A stretch of DNA of 64,000 nucleotides from Hyphomonas sp. (GTDB lineage: Bacteria; Pseudomonadota; Alphaproteobacteria; Caulobacterales; Hyphomonadaceae). The notes under the pieces are model-generated. The model was not told the origin of the DNA, did no database searches, and saw only the letters and a program-made list of their open reading frames with translations. Of the stretch, positions 9,149 through 21,431 are shown piece by piece; positions within the stretch are counted from its first letter, which is position 1; each line of letters opens with the position of its first letter. Position numbers and translations under genes: made by a program. The stretch is taken from contig VMTE01000037.1 of NCBI GenBank assembly GCA_013791775.1, positions 186,001-250,000 of the forward strand. Direction: 5' to 3'.

Positions 9149-10684
9149 TCAGGCGAACTTCGACGTGAAGGCTTCGAGTGCGGCTCTGAGTTCGCCTTCG
9201 ATTTCGTCGGTCAGTTCCTTCTTGTCGCGCAGCTTGGCGAGGAAGTCCTTCTTCGAACCGCGCATGTGGGCGAGCAGTTCTTTCTCGTAACGAACGACGT
9301 CCTTGAGGGCGACCTTGTCGAGATAGCCGCGCGTACCGGCGTAGATCACGACGACCTGCTCTTCCATCAGCAGCGGCGAGTATTGCGGCTGTTTCAGAAG
9401 TTCCGTCAGACGGGCGCCGCGGTTGAGCAGGCGCTGGGTGGCAGCGTCGAGGTCCGAGCCGAACTTCGCGAAGGCGGCCATCTCGCGGTACTGGGCGAGT
9501 TCACCCTTCATCGAGCCGGCAACCTTCTTCATCGCTTTCGTCTGGGCCGCAGAACCCACGCGCGACACCGAGAGACCGACGTTCACGGCCGGGCGGATAC
9601 CCTGGTAGAACAGGTCCGTCTCGAGGAAGATCTGGCCGTCAGTGATCGAGATCACGTTGGTCGGGATATAGGCCGACACGTCGTTGGCCTGGGTTTCGAT
9701 GATCGGCAGGGCCGTCAGCGAGCCCGAACCATTGTCCGCGTTCAGTTTCGCGGCGCGCTCGAGAAGCCTCGAGTGGAGGTAGAACACGTCGCCCGGATAG
9801 GCTTCGCGGCCCGGCGGACGGCGCAGCAGCAGCGACATCTGGCGGTAGGCGACGGCCTGCTTGGAGAGGTCATCATAGATGATCAGGGCGTGCATGCCGT
9901 TGTCGCGGAACCATTCACCCATCGTGCAGCCGGTGAACGGCGCAAGGTATTGCATCGGGGCCGGTTCGGACGCGGTCGAGGACACGACGATCGTGTAGTC
10001 CAGCGCGCCGCGCTCTTCGAGCACCTTCACGACCTGGGCCACCGTCGACCGTTTCTGGCCGATGGCGACGTAGACGCAGAACAGCTTGTCCTTGTCGGAC
10101 TTCGCGGCGTCGTTGATCGCTTTCTGGTTCAGGATCGTGTCGATGCAGATCGCTGTCTTGCCGGTCTGGCGGTCGCCGATGATCAGTTCGCGCTGGCCGC
10201 GGCCGACCGGGATCATGCCGTCGATGGCTTTCAGGCCGGTCATCATCGGCTCGTGCACCGATTTGCGCGGGATGATGCCTGGGGCTTTCACGTCCACGCG
10301 CTGACGGCTGGCGACGTCTTTCAGCGGACCCTTGCCGTCGATGGGCTCGCCCAGCGGATTGACGACGCGGCCGAGGAGGCCTTTGCCGACCGGCGCTGCG
10401 ACGATCTCGCCGGCGCGTTTCACGGTGGCGCCTTCCTTGATGCCGCGGTCATCGCCGAAGATCACGACGCCGACGTTGTCGCTTTCGAGGTTGAGGGCCA
10501 TGCCTTTCAGGCCGCCCTCGAACTCGACGAGCTCGCCGGCCTGAACGCTGTCGAGGCCGTAAACGCGGGCGATACCGTCGCCCACGGAAAGCACCTGCCC
10601 GACATCCGACACTTCGGCTTCAACGCCAAAATTGTCGATCTGCGACTTCAGGATGCCCGAAATTTCTGCTGGTGAAATGTCCAT
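9149..10684 (-). CDS. atpA: F1Fo ATP synthase subunit alpha
   Basis: A 511-residue non-catalytic nucleotide-binding subunit with P-loop GDRQTGKT at residues 170-177 and the [23 protein letters not shown] region. The frame also has an ATG four codons earlier (10696) whose ATGA overlaps the atpH stop. I prefer 10684 ([10 protein letters not shown]) because alphaproteobacterial homologues start this way, but the upstream AAGGGAG is badly spaced for both starts, so the earlier one remains possible. Confidence 0.97.
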   Translation of the reverse strand: MDISPAEISGILKSQIDNFGVEAEVSDVGQVLSVGDGIARVYGLDSVQAGELVEFEGGLKGMALNLESDNVGVVIFGDDRGIKEGATVKRAGEIVAAPVGKGLLGRVVNPLGEPIDGKGPLKDVASRQRVDVKAPGIIPRKSVHEPMMTGLKAIDGMIPVGRGQRELIIGDRQTGKTAICIDTILNQKAINDAAKSDKDKLFCVYVAIGQKRSTVAQVVKVLEERGALDYTIVVSSTASEPAPMQYLAPFTGCTMGEWFRDNGMHALIIYDDLSKQAVAYRQMSLLLRRPPGREAYPGDVFYLHSRLLERAAKLNADNGSGSLTALPIIETQANDVSAYIPTNVISITDGQIFLETDLFYQGIRPAVNVGLSVSRVGSAAQTKAMKKVAGSMKGELAQYREMAAFAKFGSDLDAATQRLLNRGARLTELLKQPQYSPLLMEEQVVVIYAGTRGYLDKVALKDVVRYEKELLAHMRGSKKDFLAKLRDKKELTDEIEGELRAALEAFTSKFA

Positions 10685-10692
10685 CGAGCTTC

Positions 10693-11253
10693 TCATGCTC
10701 CCTTCATGGCGGTGTTCATGCGATTCAGTTTGGCGGCAACGCTGGCATCCACGAGCTTGGAGCCGATGCGCAGCTGGATGCCGCCGATCAGCGAGGGTTC
10801 AACCTCGCTGGAAAGTTCCACTTCGCCGCCGACCAGTTTGGCCAGGAGCGCTTCGATGCGGGCGGTTTCCGCGCCGCTCATCGGTTTGGCGGTACGCACA
10901 ACGGCGCGCTTGATGCCGCGCTGTTTGGCATAGAGCTGGTCGAACGCCACTTCCGCGCCGAGAATATCCTTGGCGCGGCCATTGGTGGCCATGACACCCA
11001 GAAACTTCGTGAAAACCGGCGAGTAGCCGGCCTTTTTGGCGAGGGCGCCGAGGGCTTTGACTTTTGTGTCGCGGCTGAAAGCGGGCGAGTCGAGGAGCTT
11101 GGTCAGATCCTTCGAGGTCCGCACGCTGGCGACAAACGCGCGGAAGTCGGCATAGACCTCCGACAGCGCACCTTTGTCCTGCGCCAGTTCAAACAGCGCG
11201 GTGGCATACCGCTGCGCTGCTTCACTCGTCTGCGTCACGCTCGATGCCGGCAA
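10693..11253 (-). CDS. atpH: F1Fo ATP synthase subunit delta
   Basis: An up to 186-residue peripheral-stalk subunit (OSCP) that joins F1 to the b/b' stalk. [16 protein letters not shown] near the start and the C-terminal [21 protein letters not shown] are family hallmarks. The longest start is TTG at 11253; GTG at 11238 (giving [10 protein letters not shown]) fits homologues about as well and neither has a good ribosome-binding site. It is the first gene of the F1 operon. A possible promoter on the minus strand is TTGTCA (11374-11369) with TAAGCG (11351-11346), 17 bases apart. Confidence 0.95.
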   Translation of the reverse strand: MPASSVTQTSEAAQRYATALFELAQDKGALSEVYADFRAFVASVRTSKDLTKLLDSPAFSRDTKVKALGALAKKAGYSPVFTKFLGVMATNGRAKDILGAEVAFDQLYAKQRGIKRAVVRTAKPMSGAETARIEALLAKLVGGEVELSSEVEPSLIGGIQLRIGSKLVDASVAAKLNRMNTAMKGA

Positions 11254-11441
11254 GGTCGATATCCGTCACGGTTAAGGGGCGAAAATGCCCTGAAAATCCT
11301 GATCGCAGGCAATCGCAAATGATGCGCGCCCGCGACGATGTGCGGCGCTTAACACCAGAAAACTGCCCTGACAACATGGCCGCCATGCCAGACACTGCGG
11401 CGAAATGACAAAACCGGCTACGGCAGGGAAAACCTGAACAA

Positions 11442-13610
11442 TTACAGGAATGAATACGGGTCGATATCGACAGATAAACGCACCTGGGACGGCACTTTCA
11501 AACGGGCAGCCCAGGCCGTCATGTACGCGGAAAGATCCACATTTCGGAGGCTTTTCACAAGGAATCGCCTCCGGTGGCGTCCCCGGAGCACGGTTATCGG
11601 GGCCGGCGCGGGCCCGAACAGCTCGATTCCCTCGGTATTCGGCGCCTGTTCCGCCAGCTGCAGCGCGAAGCTGTCCACCAGTTCGGCCGACGGGGCGGAC
11701 AGGATCAGGGCTGCCAGCCGGCCGAACGGGGGAAGCCCCAGTTCGCTGCGAACCTCGCGTTCGATCGCCAGATAGCCGTCCCGGTCGTTGGCCGCGAGCG
11801 CCTGCATGGCGGGATTTTCCGGCGCATAGGTCTGGACATACGCCACGCCGGGCCGCTCGGCCCGCCCGGCGCGGCCGGCCACCTGACTGAGCAGCTGGTA
11901 AGTGCGCTCGCCTGCCCTGAGGTCCCCGCCTTTCAGGCCGCTGTCGGCATCAACCACCCCGACAAGGGTGAGATTTGGAAAATTGTGCCCCTTGGCGACG
12001 ATCTGCGTGCCGATCAGCACGTCAATCTCGCTGGCCGCCATCCGCTCGACGATGCCCCGGGTCGCCTCGCCGCCCTGAGCGGTGTCCGAGGAAAAGATCT
12101 CGATCCGCGCGTTCGGCAGCAGAACGCGCACTTCTTCCGCCACCCGCTCGACCCCCGGCCCGACGCCGATCAGCGAATCGGCCGCGCCGCACTTCGGGCA
12201 AACGGCCGGCTTGGGGATCGAATAGCCTGTGAGGTGGCAGACGAGACGGCCGGAATACCGGTGTTCGGTCAGCCAGTTCTCGGTTCCGGGAGACTTCAGC
12301 CGTTCCCCGCAAGCCTTGCAGATGACCAGGGGCGCATAGCCGCGCCGGTTGAGAAACAGCAGCGACTGTTCACCTGCAGCCAGCCTATCCGCCATGGCGC
12401 GCGCCAGTACGGGCGACAGCCACTTGCCCTTTTCCGGGGGCGCTCGCTTCAGATCAATCAGCTCGATTTCGGGCAATCTTGCCGTACCCGGCCGGGCGGC
12501 GAGCCGCAGACGCGTGTACCGGCCGGCCTCGGCGTTGACGACCGTTTCCAGCGCGGGCGTTGCGGACGCCAGGATGACCGCGCCGTCTTCCAGCTTGGCG
12601 CGCATCACGGCGAGGTCGCGGGCGTGATAGGTGACGCCGTCTTCCTGCTTGTAGCTGCCGTCATGCTCTTCATCGACGATGATCAGCTTCAGCTTGCGGA
12701 ACGGCAGGAACAATGCCGAGCGCGCGCCGATGACGATCCGTGCGCGCCCGTGCAGCACTTCGCGCATCGTGCGGCGGCGCTCCTTCGGGTTCAGACCGGA
12801 ATGCCAGGGCGCTGGCGCGGCGCCGAAGCGCTGCTCGAAGCGGGTGAGGATCGCCTGCGTGAGCGCGATTTCCGGAAGCAGAACAAGGATCTGCGCCTCC
12901 GGGTCCGCGCGCAGGACTTCCGCGATGGCTTCGAAATAGACTTCGGTTTTGCCCGAACCCGTCACCCCGTCGAGCAGGTAGGCGGAAAAGCCGCCCTTGC
13001 GCAGCCCGTCGCGGAGTTCTCCGGCAGCGGCGGCCTGCTCGCCGGTCAGCACGGCGCCGGGCAGATCCGGATCAGGCGCCGGGAATGGCAGGTCTACCGC
13101 CTCTTCGATCTCTTCCAGTGCGCCCATGCTAACGAGGCCTTTGACGACGCTGGAGGACACGCCCGCTGCGGCGGCGAGTTCGCTGGACGAGGCGAGGCCG
13201 AGCGCGGCGGCCTGTTCCAGCACCTTCGCCCGCGCAGGCGTCAGGCGCCCCTCCGGGGGCCCCGCAAGCCGGTAGCGCAGCTCGACCGGTGAGGGCAGCA
13301 GCGCCTCGCGCGCCCGCAGCGCCATCGCGAGGATCGTGCCCGGATGGCTGACCGTGTAACGCGTCGTCCACACCAGGAATTCGCGCATCGGCTGGGACAT
13401 CGGCGGAACGTCATAGACGGCGGTGACCGCCTTCAGCTTCCGGTTCGTGCCGGGCTGGTCCGGCAGCACCTCGACCACCATGCCGAGCCGGTCATACGGG
13501 CCCACCGGCGCGGCAACATAGGCGCCAGGCTCCAGGGCCATACCTTCGGGCACCGTGTAATCGAACGGCTCCGGCAACGGCAGCGTGAAGAGAATCCGGG
13601 CGATGGGCAT
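11442..13610 (-). CDS. priA: Primosomal protein N' (replication restart helicase PriA)
   Basis: A 722-residue SF2 helicase that recognises stalled forks and reloads the replisome. An N-terminal DNA-binding region is followed by Walker A GVTGSGKT (215-222), DEEHD (313-317) and the C-terminal helicase lobe with TQIVAKGHNFP. The zinc module is unusual: only Cys431, Cys434, Cys458, Cys471 and Cys474 remain. The positions expected for the second zinc site read S440, T443 and T461, so one site (431/434/471/474) is intact and the other is lost. The gene stands alone, convergent with nothing, 188 bases after the F1 operon start region and divergent from the MoxR gene. Confidence 0.95.
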   Translation of the reverse strand: MPIARILFTLPLPEPFDYTVPEGMALEPGAYVAAPVGPYDRLGMVVEVLPDQPGTNRKLKAVTAVYDVPPMSQPMREFLVWTTRYTVSHPGTILAMALRAREALLPSPVELRYRLAGPPEGRLTPARAKVLEQAAALGLASSSELAAAAGVSSSVVKGLVSMGALEEIEEAVDLPFPAPDPDLPGAVLTGEQAAAAGELRDGLRKGGFSAYLLDGVTGSGKTEVYFEAIAEVLRADPEAQILVLLPEIALTQAILTRFEQRFGAAPAPWHSGLNPKERRRTMREVLHGRARIVIGARSALFLPFRKLKLIIVDEEHDGSYKQEDGVTYHARDLAVMRAKLEDGAVILASATPALETVVNAEAGRYTRLRLAARPGTARLPEIELIDLKRAPPEKGKWLSPVLARAMADRLAAGEQSLLFLNRRGYAPLVICKACGERLKSPGTENWLTEHRYSGRLVCHLTGYSIPKPAVCPKCGAADSLIGVGPGVERVAEEVRVLLPNARIEIFSSDTAQGGEATRGIVERMAASEIDVLIGTQIVAKGHNFPNLTLVGVVDADSGLKGGDLRAGERTYQLLSQVAGRAGRAERPGVAYVQTYAPENPAMQALAANDRDGYLAIEREVRSELGLPPFGRLAALILSAPSAELVDSFALQLAEQAPNTEGIELFGPAPAPITVLRGRHRRRFLVKSLRNVDLSAYMTAWAARLKVPSQVRLSVDIDPYSFL

Positions 13611-13687
13611 GGCCCTGTTCTCCTAGCCGCGCCCTTTCCCGGCGTCACGCCTTGCCTCTCAGCCGGGTGGGCCCTACCCCTCGTTTC

Positions 13688-14680
13688 ATGGCTAAAGACA
13701 AGAAAACCGGCTACGAGCCGCTGACCTCGATTGAGGCAATCTCCGCCGGTCTCGGCACGGCGGGGTACATTTCCACGACACAGATTTCGACCGCGGTGTT
13801 TCTCGCCCACGGCCTGCGCAAACCCATCCTGATCGAAGGCCCGGCTGGGGTCGGCAAGACCGATCTCGCCGCCTCGCTCGCCAAGTGGATGAGCCTGCCG
13901 CTGATCCGCCTGCAATGCTATGAAGGCCTCGATGAAGGCAAGGCGCTGTACGAGTGGAAATATGGCAAGCAACTCCTCTACACGCAGATCCTCAAGGAGA
14001 AGCTGAGCGAACTGCTCGGTGATGCAAAGACACTGGCTGCCTCGCTCGACAAGCTGTCCGGCTTCGAGGACCTGTTCTTCTCGCCGCAATTCCTGGAAGC
14101 CCGCCCGCTGCTCACCGCCATGCAGCAGAGCAAGGGCTCAGTGCTTCTGATCGACGAGATCGACAAGTCCGACGAGGCCTTCGAGGCGTTCCTGCTGGAA
14201 GTGCTGTCCGACTATCAGGTCTCCGTTCCGGAAATCGGCACGATCCGGGCGGACGTTCCGCCGCTGGTGATCCTGACGTCGAACAACGTGCGCGAACTCG
14301 GCGACGCGCTGAAGCGGCGCTGCCTGCACCTGCACATCGGCTTTCCGGACCATGCGCGCGAACAGCGCATCGTGCGGGCGCGCGTGGAGGGGATATCCGA
14401 CACACTGCTCAACCAGCTCGTCCGGTTCGTTCAGTCCGTGCGCGAGGCCGACATCAAGAAGCGTCCCTCCATCGCCGAAACGGTGGACTGGGCGCGCACT
14501 CTGCTGCTGCTGCATACCAGCACGCTCGACGAAGCCTTCGTCCGCGACACGCTCAACGTTTTGCTCAAGCACGAGAGCGACATAGCCGCCATCGCGCCGG
14601 CGATTCCCAAGATGGTGCGCGAGGCGACCGGGCCGGATGCGCGCGGGCGGCTGGCATCGGGTTATCCGGACGTGGGCTGA
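13688..14680 (+). CDS. MoxR-family AAA+ ATPase
   Basis: A 330-residue AAA+ protein. Walker A GPAGVGKT is at residues 51-58, Walker B LLIDEIDKSD follows about 100 residues later, then the TSNN sensor-1 and an R-finger region RRCLHLHI. MoxR ATPases act as chaperones that mature or remodel protein complexes, usually with a partner VWA protein; that partner is encoded 14 bases downstream. The start ATG at 13688 is chosen over one at 13652 because the first 12 residues of the longer frame have no family character. It resembles the CoxD type of carbon monoxide dehydrogenase clusters, but no cox genes are present. Confidence 0.88.
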   Translation: MAKDKKTGYEPLTSIEAISAGLGTAGYISTTQISTAVFLAHGLRKPILIEGPAGVGKTDLAASLAKWMSLPLIRLQCYEGLDEGKALYEWKYGKQLLYTQILKEKLSELLGDAKTLAASLDKLSGFEDLFFSPQFLEARPLLTAMQQSKGSVLLIDEIDKSDEAFEAFLLEVLSDYQVSVPEIGTIRADVPPLVILTSNNVRELGDALKRRCLHLHIGFPDHAREQRIVRARVEGISDTLLNQLVRFVQSVREADIKKRPSIAETVDWARTLLLLHTSTLDEAFVRDTLNVLLKHESDIAAIAPAIPKMVREATGPDARGRLASGYPDVG

Positions 14681-14694
14681 GGGCGCGGCCCGCC

Positions 14695-16041
14695 ATGGAA
14701 AAGCAGATCTCCAACTTCATCCGCGCACTGAGATCGGCCGATGTCCGGGTCTCGACCGGTGAAGCGCTGGACGCGGCCCGCACCCTTGCAATGATCGGCT
14801 ATGACGACCGCAGCTTGATGAAGGATTCGCTTGGCTGCGTGCTGGCCAAATCGGAGTCCGAGAAGTCCGTCCACGATCGTCTGTTCGATCTCTATTTTTC
14901 ATCCGCCCCGACATCCGCGTCTGCCTCCGGAGCAGCCTCTGAAAGCGATGCCAGCAGCGACGAGGCCCCGGCCGACGCCGCCGAGCGGCTCTCGGCGCTG
15001 ACCGAGGCGGGCAACGAGCAGGCGCTGGCCAGCGCCGTCGAACGCGCCGCCGAAGCCGCCGGACTCAACGACATCCGTTTCTCCACGCAGGTCGCCTACT
15101 TTGCCCAGTCCATGCTGCGCGCAATGGGCGGCGAGGCACTGCAGGCAAGGCTGCTTGAGGCCCTGCAGGGGCGCACGCCCGATGCGGACGCCGAAGCCCA
15201 GCGCCTGATCGATGTGCGCCGTGCACTGACAAAGGCGACCCGCGAGCGGGCCGAGCGCGGCTTCGAGATTTTCGGCGCCGCCGAGACGGAACGCTTCCGC
15301 GACGACGTGGCAGCCACCAAGCGCCTGTCCGCCATCGAGGCGAGCGACATGGCGCGCATGAAGCACCTCGTCGCGAAGGTGGCGAAGAAGCTGGCCGTGA
15401 AACACTCGCGCCGGCGCAAGCGTACGCAGCGCGGGATGCTGGACGTGCGCCGCACGATGCGCGCCAATGCCGGCTTTGACGGTGTGCCGTTCAATGTCGT
15501 GTGGCGCCAGAAGAAGAAGGACCGGCCGAAGATCCTCGTGATCTGCGACGTTTCGGGATCTGTCGCGGCCTATGTGCGCTTCCTGCTGCTGCTTCTGTTC
15601 TCGATGAAGGAAGCCATTCCGGACCTGTCCGCCTTTGCCTTTTCCTATCGCCTGAAATGCGTGGACGATATTCTGGAAACCTACGAATTCGACGCCGCGA
15701 TCAAGAAAATCCTCCGCGAAATCGGGCTGGGCTCGACCAGCTATGGCCAGGCCTTCTCGGACTTCAAGATGGACCACGAAAACAAGATCGACCGGCGCAC
15801 GACCATCATCATCCTCGGCGATGGCCGTTCAAACTACGGCGATCCGCGCCTCGACCTGTTCCGGGATTTTGCCGGTCGTGCGAAGCGGATCATCTGGTTA
15901 AATCCCGAAGGCCGCGCCCTCTGGGGCACGGGCGACAGCGTCATCCCGTGCTATGAACCCTTCTGTGCACAGATGAGTCATGTGGCAACCTTGAAGGACC
16001 TCGAACGGGCGGTGGACGAAGTTCTCACCGCCTATGATTAG
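14695..16041 (+). CDS. VWA domain-containing protein (CoxE-like partner of MoxR ATPase)
   Basis: A 448-residue protein. The N-terminal part is helical, with an Ala/Ser/Asp-rich low-complexity linker around residues 68-98. The C-terminal half is a von Willebrand A domain with the MIDAS start DVSGS (in ILVICDVSGSVAAYVRF) and the later GDGRSN segment. A basic stretch HSRRRKRTQRG precedes the VWA domain. Such proteins pair with the MoxR ATPase encoded immediately upstream and select or position its client. The client here is unknown. The gene ends 3 bases before the convergent ccrM stop. Confidence 0.87.
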   Translation: MEKQISNFIRALRSADVRVSTGEALDAARTLAMIGYDDRSLMKDSLGCVLAKSESEKSVHDRLFDLYFSSAPTSASASGAASESDASSDEAPADAAERLSALTEAGNEQALASAVERAAEAAGLNDIRFSTQVAYFAQSMLRAMGGEALQARLLEALQGRTPDADAEAQRLIDVRRALTKATRERAERGFEIFGAAETERFRDDVAATKRLSAIEASDMARMKHLVAKVAKKLAVKHSRRRKRTQRGMLDVRRTMRANAGFDGVPFNVVWRQKKKDRPKILVICDVSGSVAAYVRFLLLLLFSMKEAIPDLSAFAFSYRLKCVDDILETYEFDAAIKKILREIGLGSTSYGQAFSDFKMDHENKIDRRTTIIILGDGRSNYGDPRLDLFRDFAGRAKRIIWLNPEGRALWGTGDSVIPCYEPFCAQMSHVATLKDLERAVDEVLTAYD

Positions 16042-16044
16042 AAC

Positions 16045-18921
<2,877 letters not shown>

Positions 18922-18925
<4 letters not shown>

Positions 18926-20055
18926 AGCCCGAGCAGGTACTGCCCTTCCGGTGTCACACGCGGACGGAACAGGTCGGTGCGCAGCTCGGGCCGCCGTCCG
19001 CTCAGGCCGTTGCGGGCTGCGGCCTTCTGAAACCGCTGCGAAATCAGGTCCGCCATCGCGCCGCGTCCACGTCCGCGCTCGAACCAGCGCGGATCGTAAT
19101 CCTTCCCGCCGCGCATCTCGCGGATGAGATTGATCACGCGGGCGGCGCGGTCCGGCACATGCTGGACGAGCCACTCGTGGAACAGGTCCTTTATTTCATA
19201 GGGAAGCCTGAGCACGACATACCCCGCGCCGGTGGCGCCGTGTGCCGCCGATGCGTCCAGCAGGGCTTCGATCTCGTGGTCCGTCAGCCCCGGGATGATC
19301 GGCGCCGTCATCACCGAGACCGGGATACCGGCCTGCGACAGCGCCCGCACCGTCTCCAACCGGCGCTCCGGCGTCGCCGCGCGCGGCTCCATCTTGCGCG
19401 CCAGCTTGCGGTCCAGCGTGGTGATGGACACGCCGACACGCACGATGCCCTTTTCCGCCATCGGCGCCAGCAGGTCGATATCGCGCTGGATCAGGGCCGA
19501 CTTCGTCAGCAAGCTGACAGGATGGTTGTGGTCCGACAGGATCTGCAGAAGCTGGCGCGTCAGGCGCTGCTGGCGTTCGACCGGCTGGTAGGCGTCGGTA
19601 TTCATGCCCAGCGCGATGGGCTTCGGAACATAGGCGGGGCGCGACAGCTCCTTCACCAGAAGCTCCGGCGCGTTCGACTTCCGGAACAGCCGGCTTTCAA
19701 AGTCGAGCCCCGCCGAAAGGCCGGACCAGGCATGGGTCGGCCGCGCAAAACAATAGATGCAGCCATGCTCGCAGCCGCGATACGGATTGATCGACCGGTC
19801 AAAATTGATGTCGGGCGAATTGTTGAACGTGATGATCGTTTTCGCCGTCTCGTCCATGAGGATCGTCTCGAGCGGCGCCGCGTCATCTTCAATCGTGCTC
19901 CAGCCATCGTCGAACGGATCGCGCGTATGGCGCTCATACCGCCCCGTCTGGTTCGACACGGCGCCCCGGCCGCGATGCTCGAACCGCTCGCCGGCCTCCC
20001 CCGCTTCTGCAAGGGTGACACGGCCGGTTGCCTTCAGTTTCTGTCCCGTCCTCAT
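18922..20055 (-). CDS. PA0069-family radical SAM protein
   Basis: A 377-residue radical SAM protein. The cluster motif C-x3-C-x2-C is visible as CEHGCIYC in NPYRGCEHGCIYCFARP. The N-terminal sequence with RGRGAVSNQTGRYE and the C-terminal RGRGRGAMADLI fit the PA0069 family related to spore photoproduct lyase-type Rv2578c proteins. The biochemical function of the family is unknown to me; it is often near DNA repair or damage genes, and a uracil-DNA glycosylase is encoded 2 kb away. ATG at 20055 (MRTGQKLKAT) is preferred over 20091. Confidence 0.87.
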
Positions 20056-20120
20056 GGGCCCATCAGAGCCACAATAAAAAGAACAAAGCAAGAACTTGTT
20101 CGGGGTTTGATCTGGGGAAT

Positions 20121-20723
20121 TCAGCTGCTGCGGCGGATCCAGTCGCGCCAGTCGCCGGCTTCGTCGATGTCGATCAACCGGTCCATCCGCCCGATCCGGT
20201 AGCCGGCGGGCAACCGGCTGAGGACATCTTCCATCGCATGGGGGCCAGACCAGCGAACGCCTGAAAAGGGCGCCTGGGTGCGGGGCCGCTTGTGCAAACC
20301 GAACAACCAGAAGCCGCCGTCACGCGCAGGCCCGAACACGGCATCCTTGCGCCGCAGCAGGGCGACGGACTGCCGGATCAGCGCGGGTGAGATATCCGGC
20401 ACATCCGCGCCGATGAACAGCACGGGTCCGTTCGGGGCCTCTTCCAGCCCGCGAGACAGGCGGTCCGTCAGATTGCCGCCGCCCTGTGGATAAAGGGCCT
20501 GTCCCAGGAAGGTCCGCCCCGCGCTGCGGCTCAGCGCGGCGGCGTCCGGTGCCACATAGACGCGCACGGCGCAGCCACTCGCCCGGGCGGCCCGCAAGGT
20601 GCGCGCCAACGTAAATCCGGCGATCCTGCGCGCCGCAGCCTTGCCCATCCCCGCCGCGAGACGTGTTTTCGCGAGGCCGATCCGAGGCGGCTTCGCAAAA
20701 ATCAGGAGGGTTGCAGGACGCAT
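20121..20723 (-). CDS. TIGR04282-type glycosyltransferase (DUF2064)
   Basis: A 200-residue GT-A-fold protein. LLIFAKPPRIGLAKTRLA near the start and FIGADVPDISPALI with DAVFGPARDGGFWLFGL in the middle match the DUF2064/TIGR04282 family, annotated as arsenosugar biosynthesis-associated glycosyltransferase. A TIGR04283-type partner is encoded at 21432-22115, separated by a lipoprotein gene on the other strand. No arsenic methyltransferase or radical SAM ArsS is seen, so the arsenosugar role is doubtful here. ATG at 20723 starts MRPATLLIFAK. Confidence 0.83.
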   Translation of the reverse strand: MRPATLLIFAKPPRIGLAKTRLAAGMGKAAARRIAGFTLARTLRAARASGCAVRVYVAPDAAALSRSAGRTFLGQALYPQGGGNLTDRLSRGLEEAPNGPVLFIGADVPDISPALIRQSVALLRRKDAVFGPARDGGFWLFGLHKRPRTQAPFSGVRWSGPHAMEDVLSRLPAGYRIGRMDRLIDIDEAGDWRDWIRRSS

Positions 20724-20803
20724 GCACAAACAGCCTTGGATTTGCCGGAAACGAGGCGGAAACTGTCCGACACCCACTGGAAACGCAAGGAATTCAGTCT
20801 GAC

Positions 20804-21334
20804 ATGAAACCGCACGTCTTCGTGATCCCGTTGCTGGCCCTGACCGCCCTTGCGGGCTGCTTCATGTCGACCGAGCCAAGAATTGCGGCCGGCGTCCTGC
20901 TGGCCGACGGCCCGGTCGCGTTCTGTCTGCCGGATGAAGACCCCTGCCAGACCGGCTTGCCGGACGGGGACGGCTACCTCATCCAATCCGAGGACGAAGA
21001 CGAAGAAGACGTGCGCCTGCGCTTCGAAGCGCTCACTGAAGTGGACGGGGTCGTCATCTATCTCAGCGAAACAGAACTCAGTGATGAGGCCGACCGGGCC
21101 TGGACTTACCTGGTCGCGCGCAGCGCCGGTGAAACGCCGGACGGCCTCGCGCAATTCGACCTGATGATGCCAAGCTGCAGCGACCTGCCTCCGGAACAGG
21201 GCGAACGCTTCGGGATCGTCCACGCCGATGCCTATTCCTGCACCGTGACAGATCTCGAAGGCTTTCGCGCGTATCTGATCGAAACGTACACGGATGACTT
21301 CGCCGACCCCGCCTGGTGGGCGGACGAGGACTAG
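20804..21334 (+). CDS. Hypothetical lipoprotein
   Basis: A 176-residue protein with a signal peptide and lipobox ALAGC placing the lipid-modified cysteine at residue 19. The mature part is acidic, with an EDEDEEDVRLRFE segment around residues 64-76 and paired cysteines (for example CLPDEDPC). I do not recognise the family. The start ATG at 20804 is set by the signal peptide; the frame continues open upstream into the promoter region of the divergent glycosyltransferase. It is alone on its strand and ends in a strong hairpin at 21334-21370. Confidence 0.7.
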   Translation: MKPHVFVIPLLALTALAGCFMSTEPRIAAGVLLADGPVAFCLPDEDPCQTGLPDGDGYLIQSEDEDEEDVRLRFEALTEVDGVVIYLSETELSDEADRAWTYLVARSAGETPDGLAQFDLMMPSCSDLPPEQGERFGIVHADAYSCTVTDLEGFRAYLIETYTDDFADPAWWADED

Positions 21335-21370
21335 ATCAAAGGCCTGATTCCCTGAATCAGCCCTTTGATC
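21334..21370. terminator. Hairpin between convergent genes (17-bp arms)
   Basis: Arms 21334-21350 and 21354-21370 pair almost completely (GATCAAAGG...CTGATTC with GAATCAG...CCTTTGATC) across a three-base loop. It starts at the last base of the lipoprotein stop codon. There is no T-tract, so it may act as a 3'-end stabiliser or bidirectional terminator. Confidence 0.6.
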
Positions 21371-21387
21371 CAGCATTCTGGGTGGTC

Positions 21388-21430
21388 GCGGCGTGTTCCC
21401 GAAAACCGGGTCCACTTTTCGGCACGCCGC
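21388..21430. repeat. Inverted repeat with interrupted stem (8 + 7 bp)
   Basis: GCGGCGTG (21388-21395) pairs with CACGCCGC (21423-21430), and after a TTC bulge CCGAAAA (21399-21405) pairs with TTTTCGG (21416-21422) around a ten-base loop. It ends one base before the stop codon of the convergent glycosyltransferase. The CCCGAAAACCGG core resembles a palindromic repeat I recall from other alphaproteobacterial intergenic regions. Confidence 0.6.
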
Positions 21431-21431
21431 T

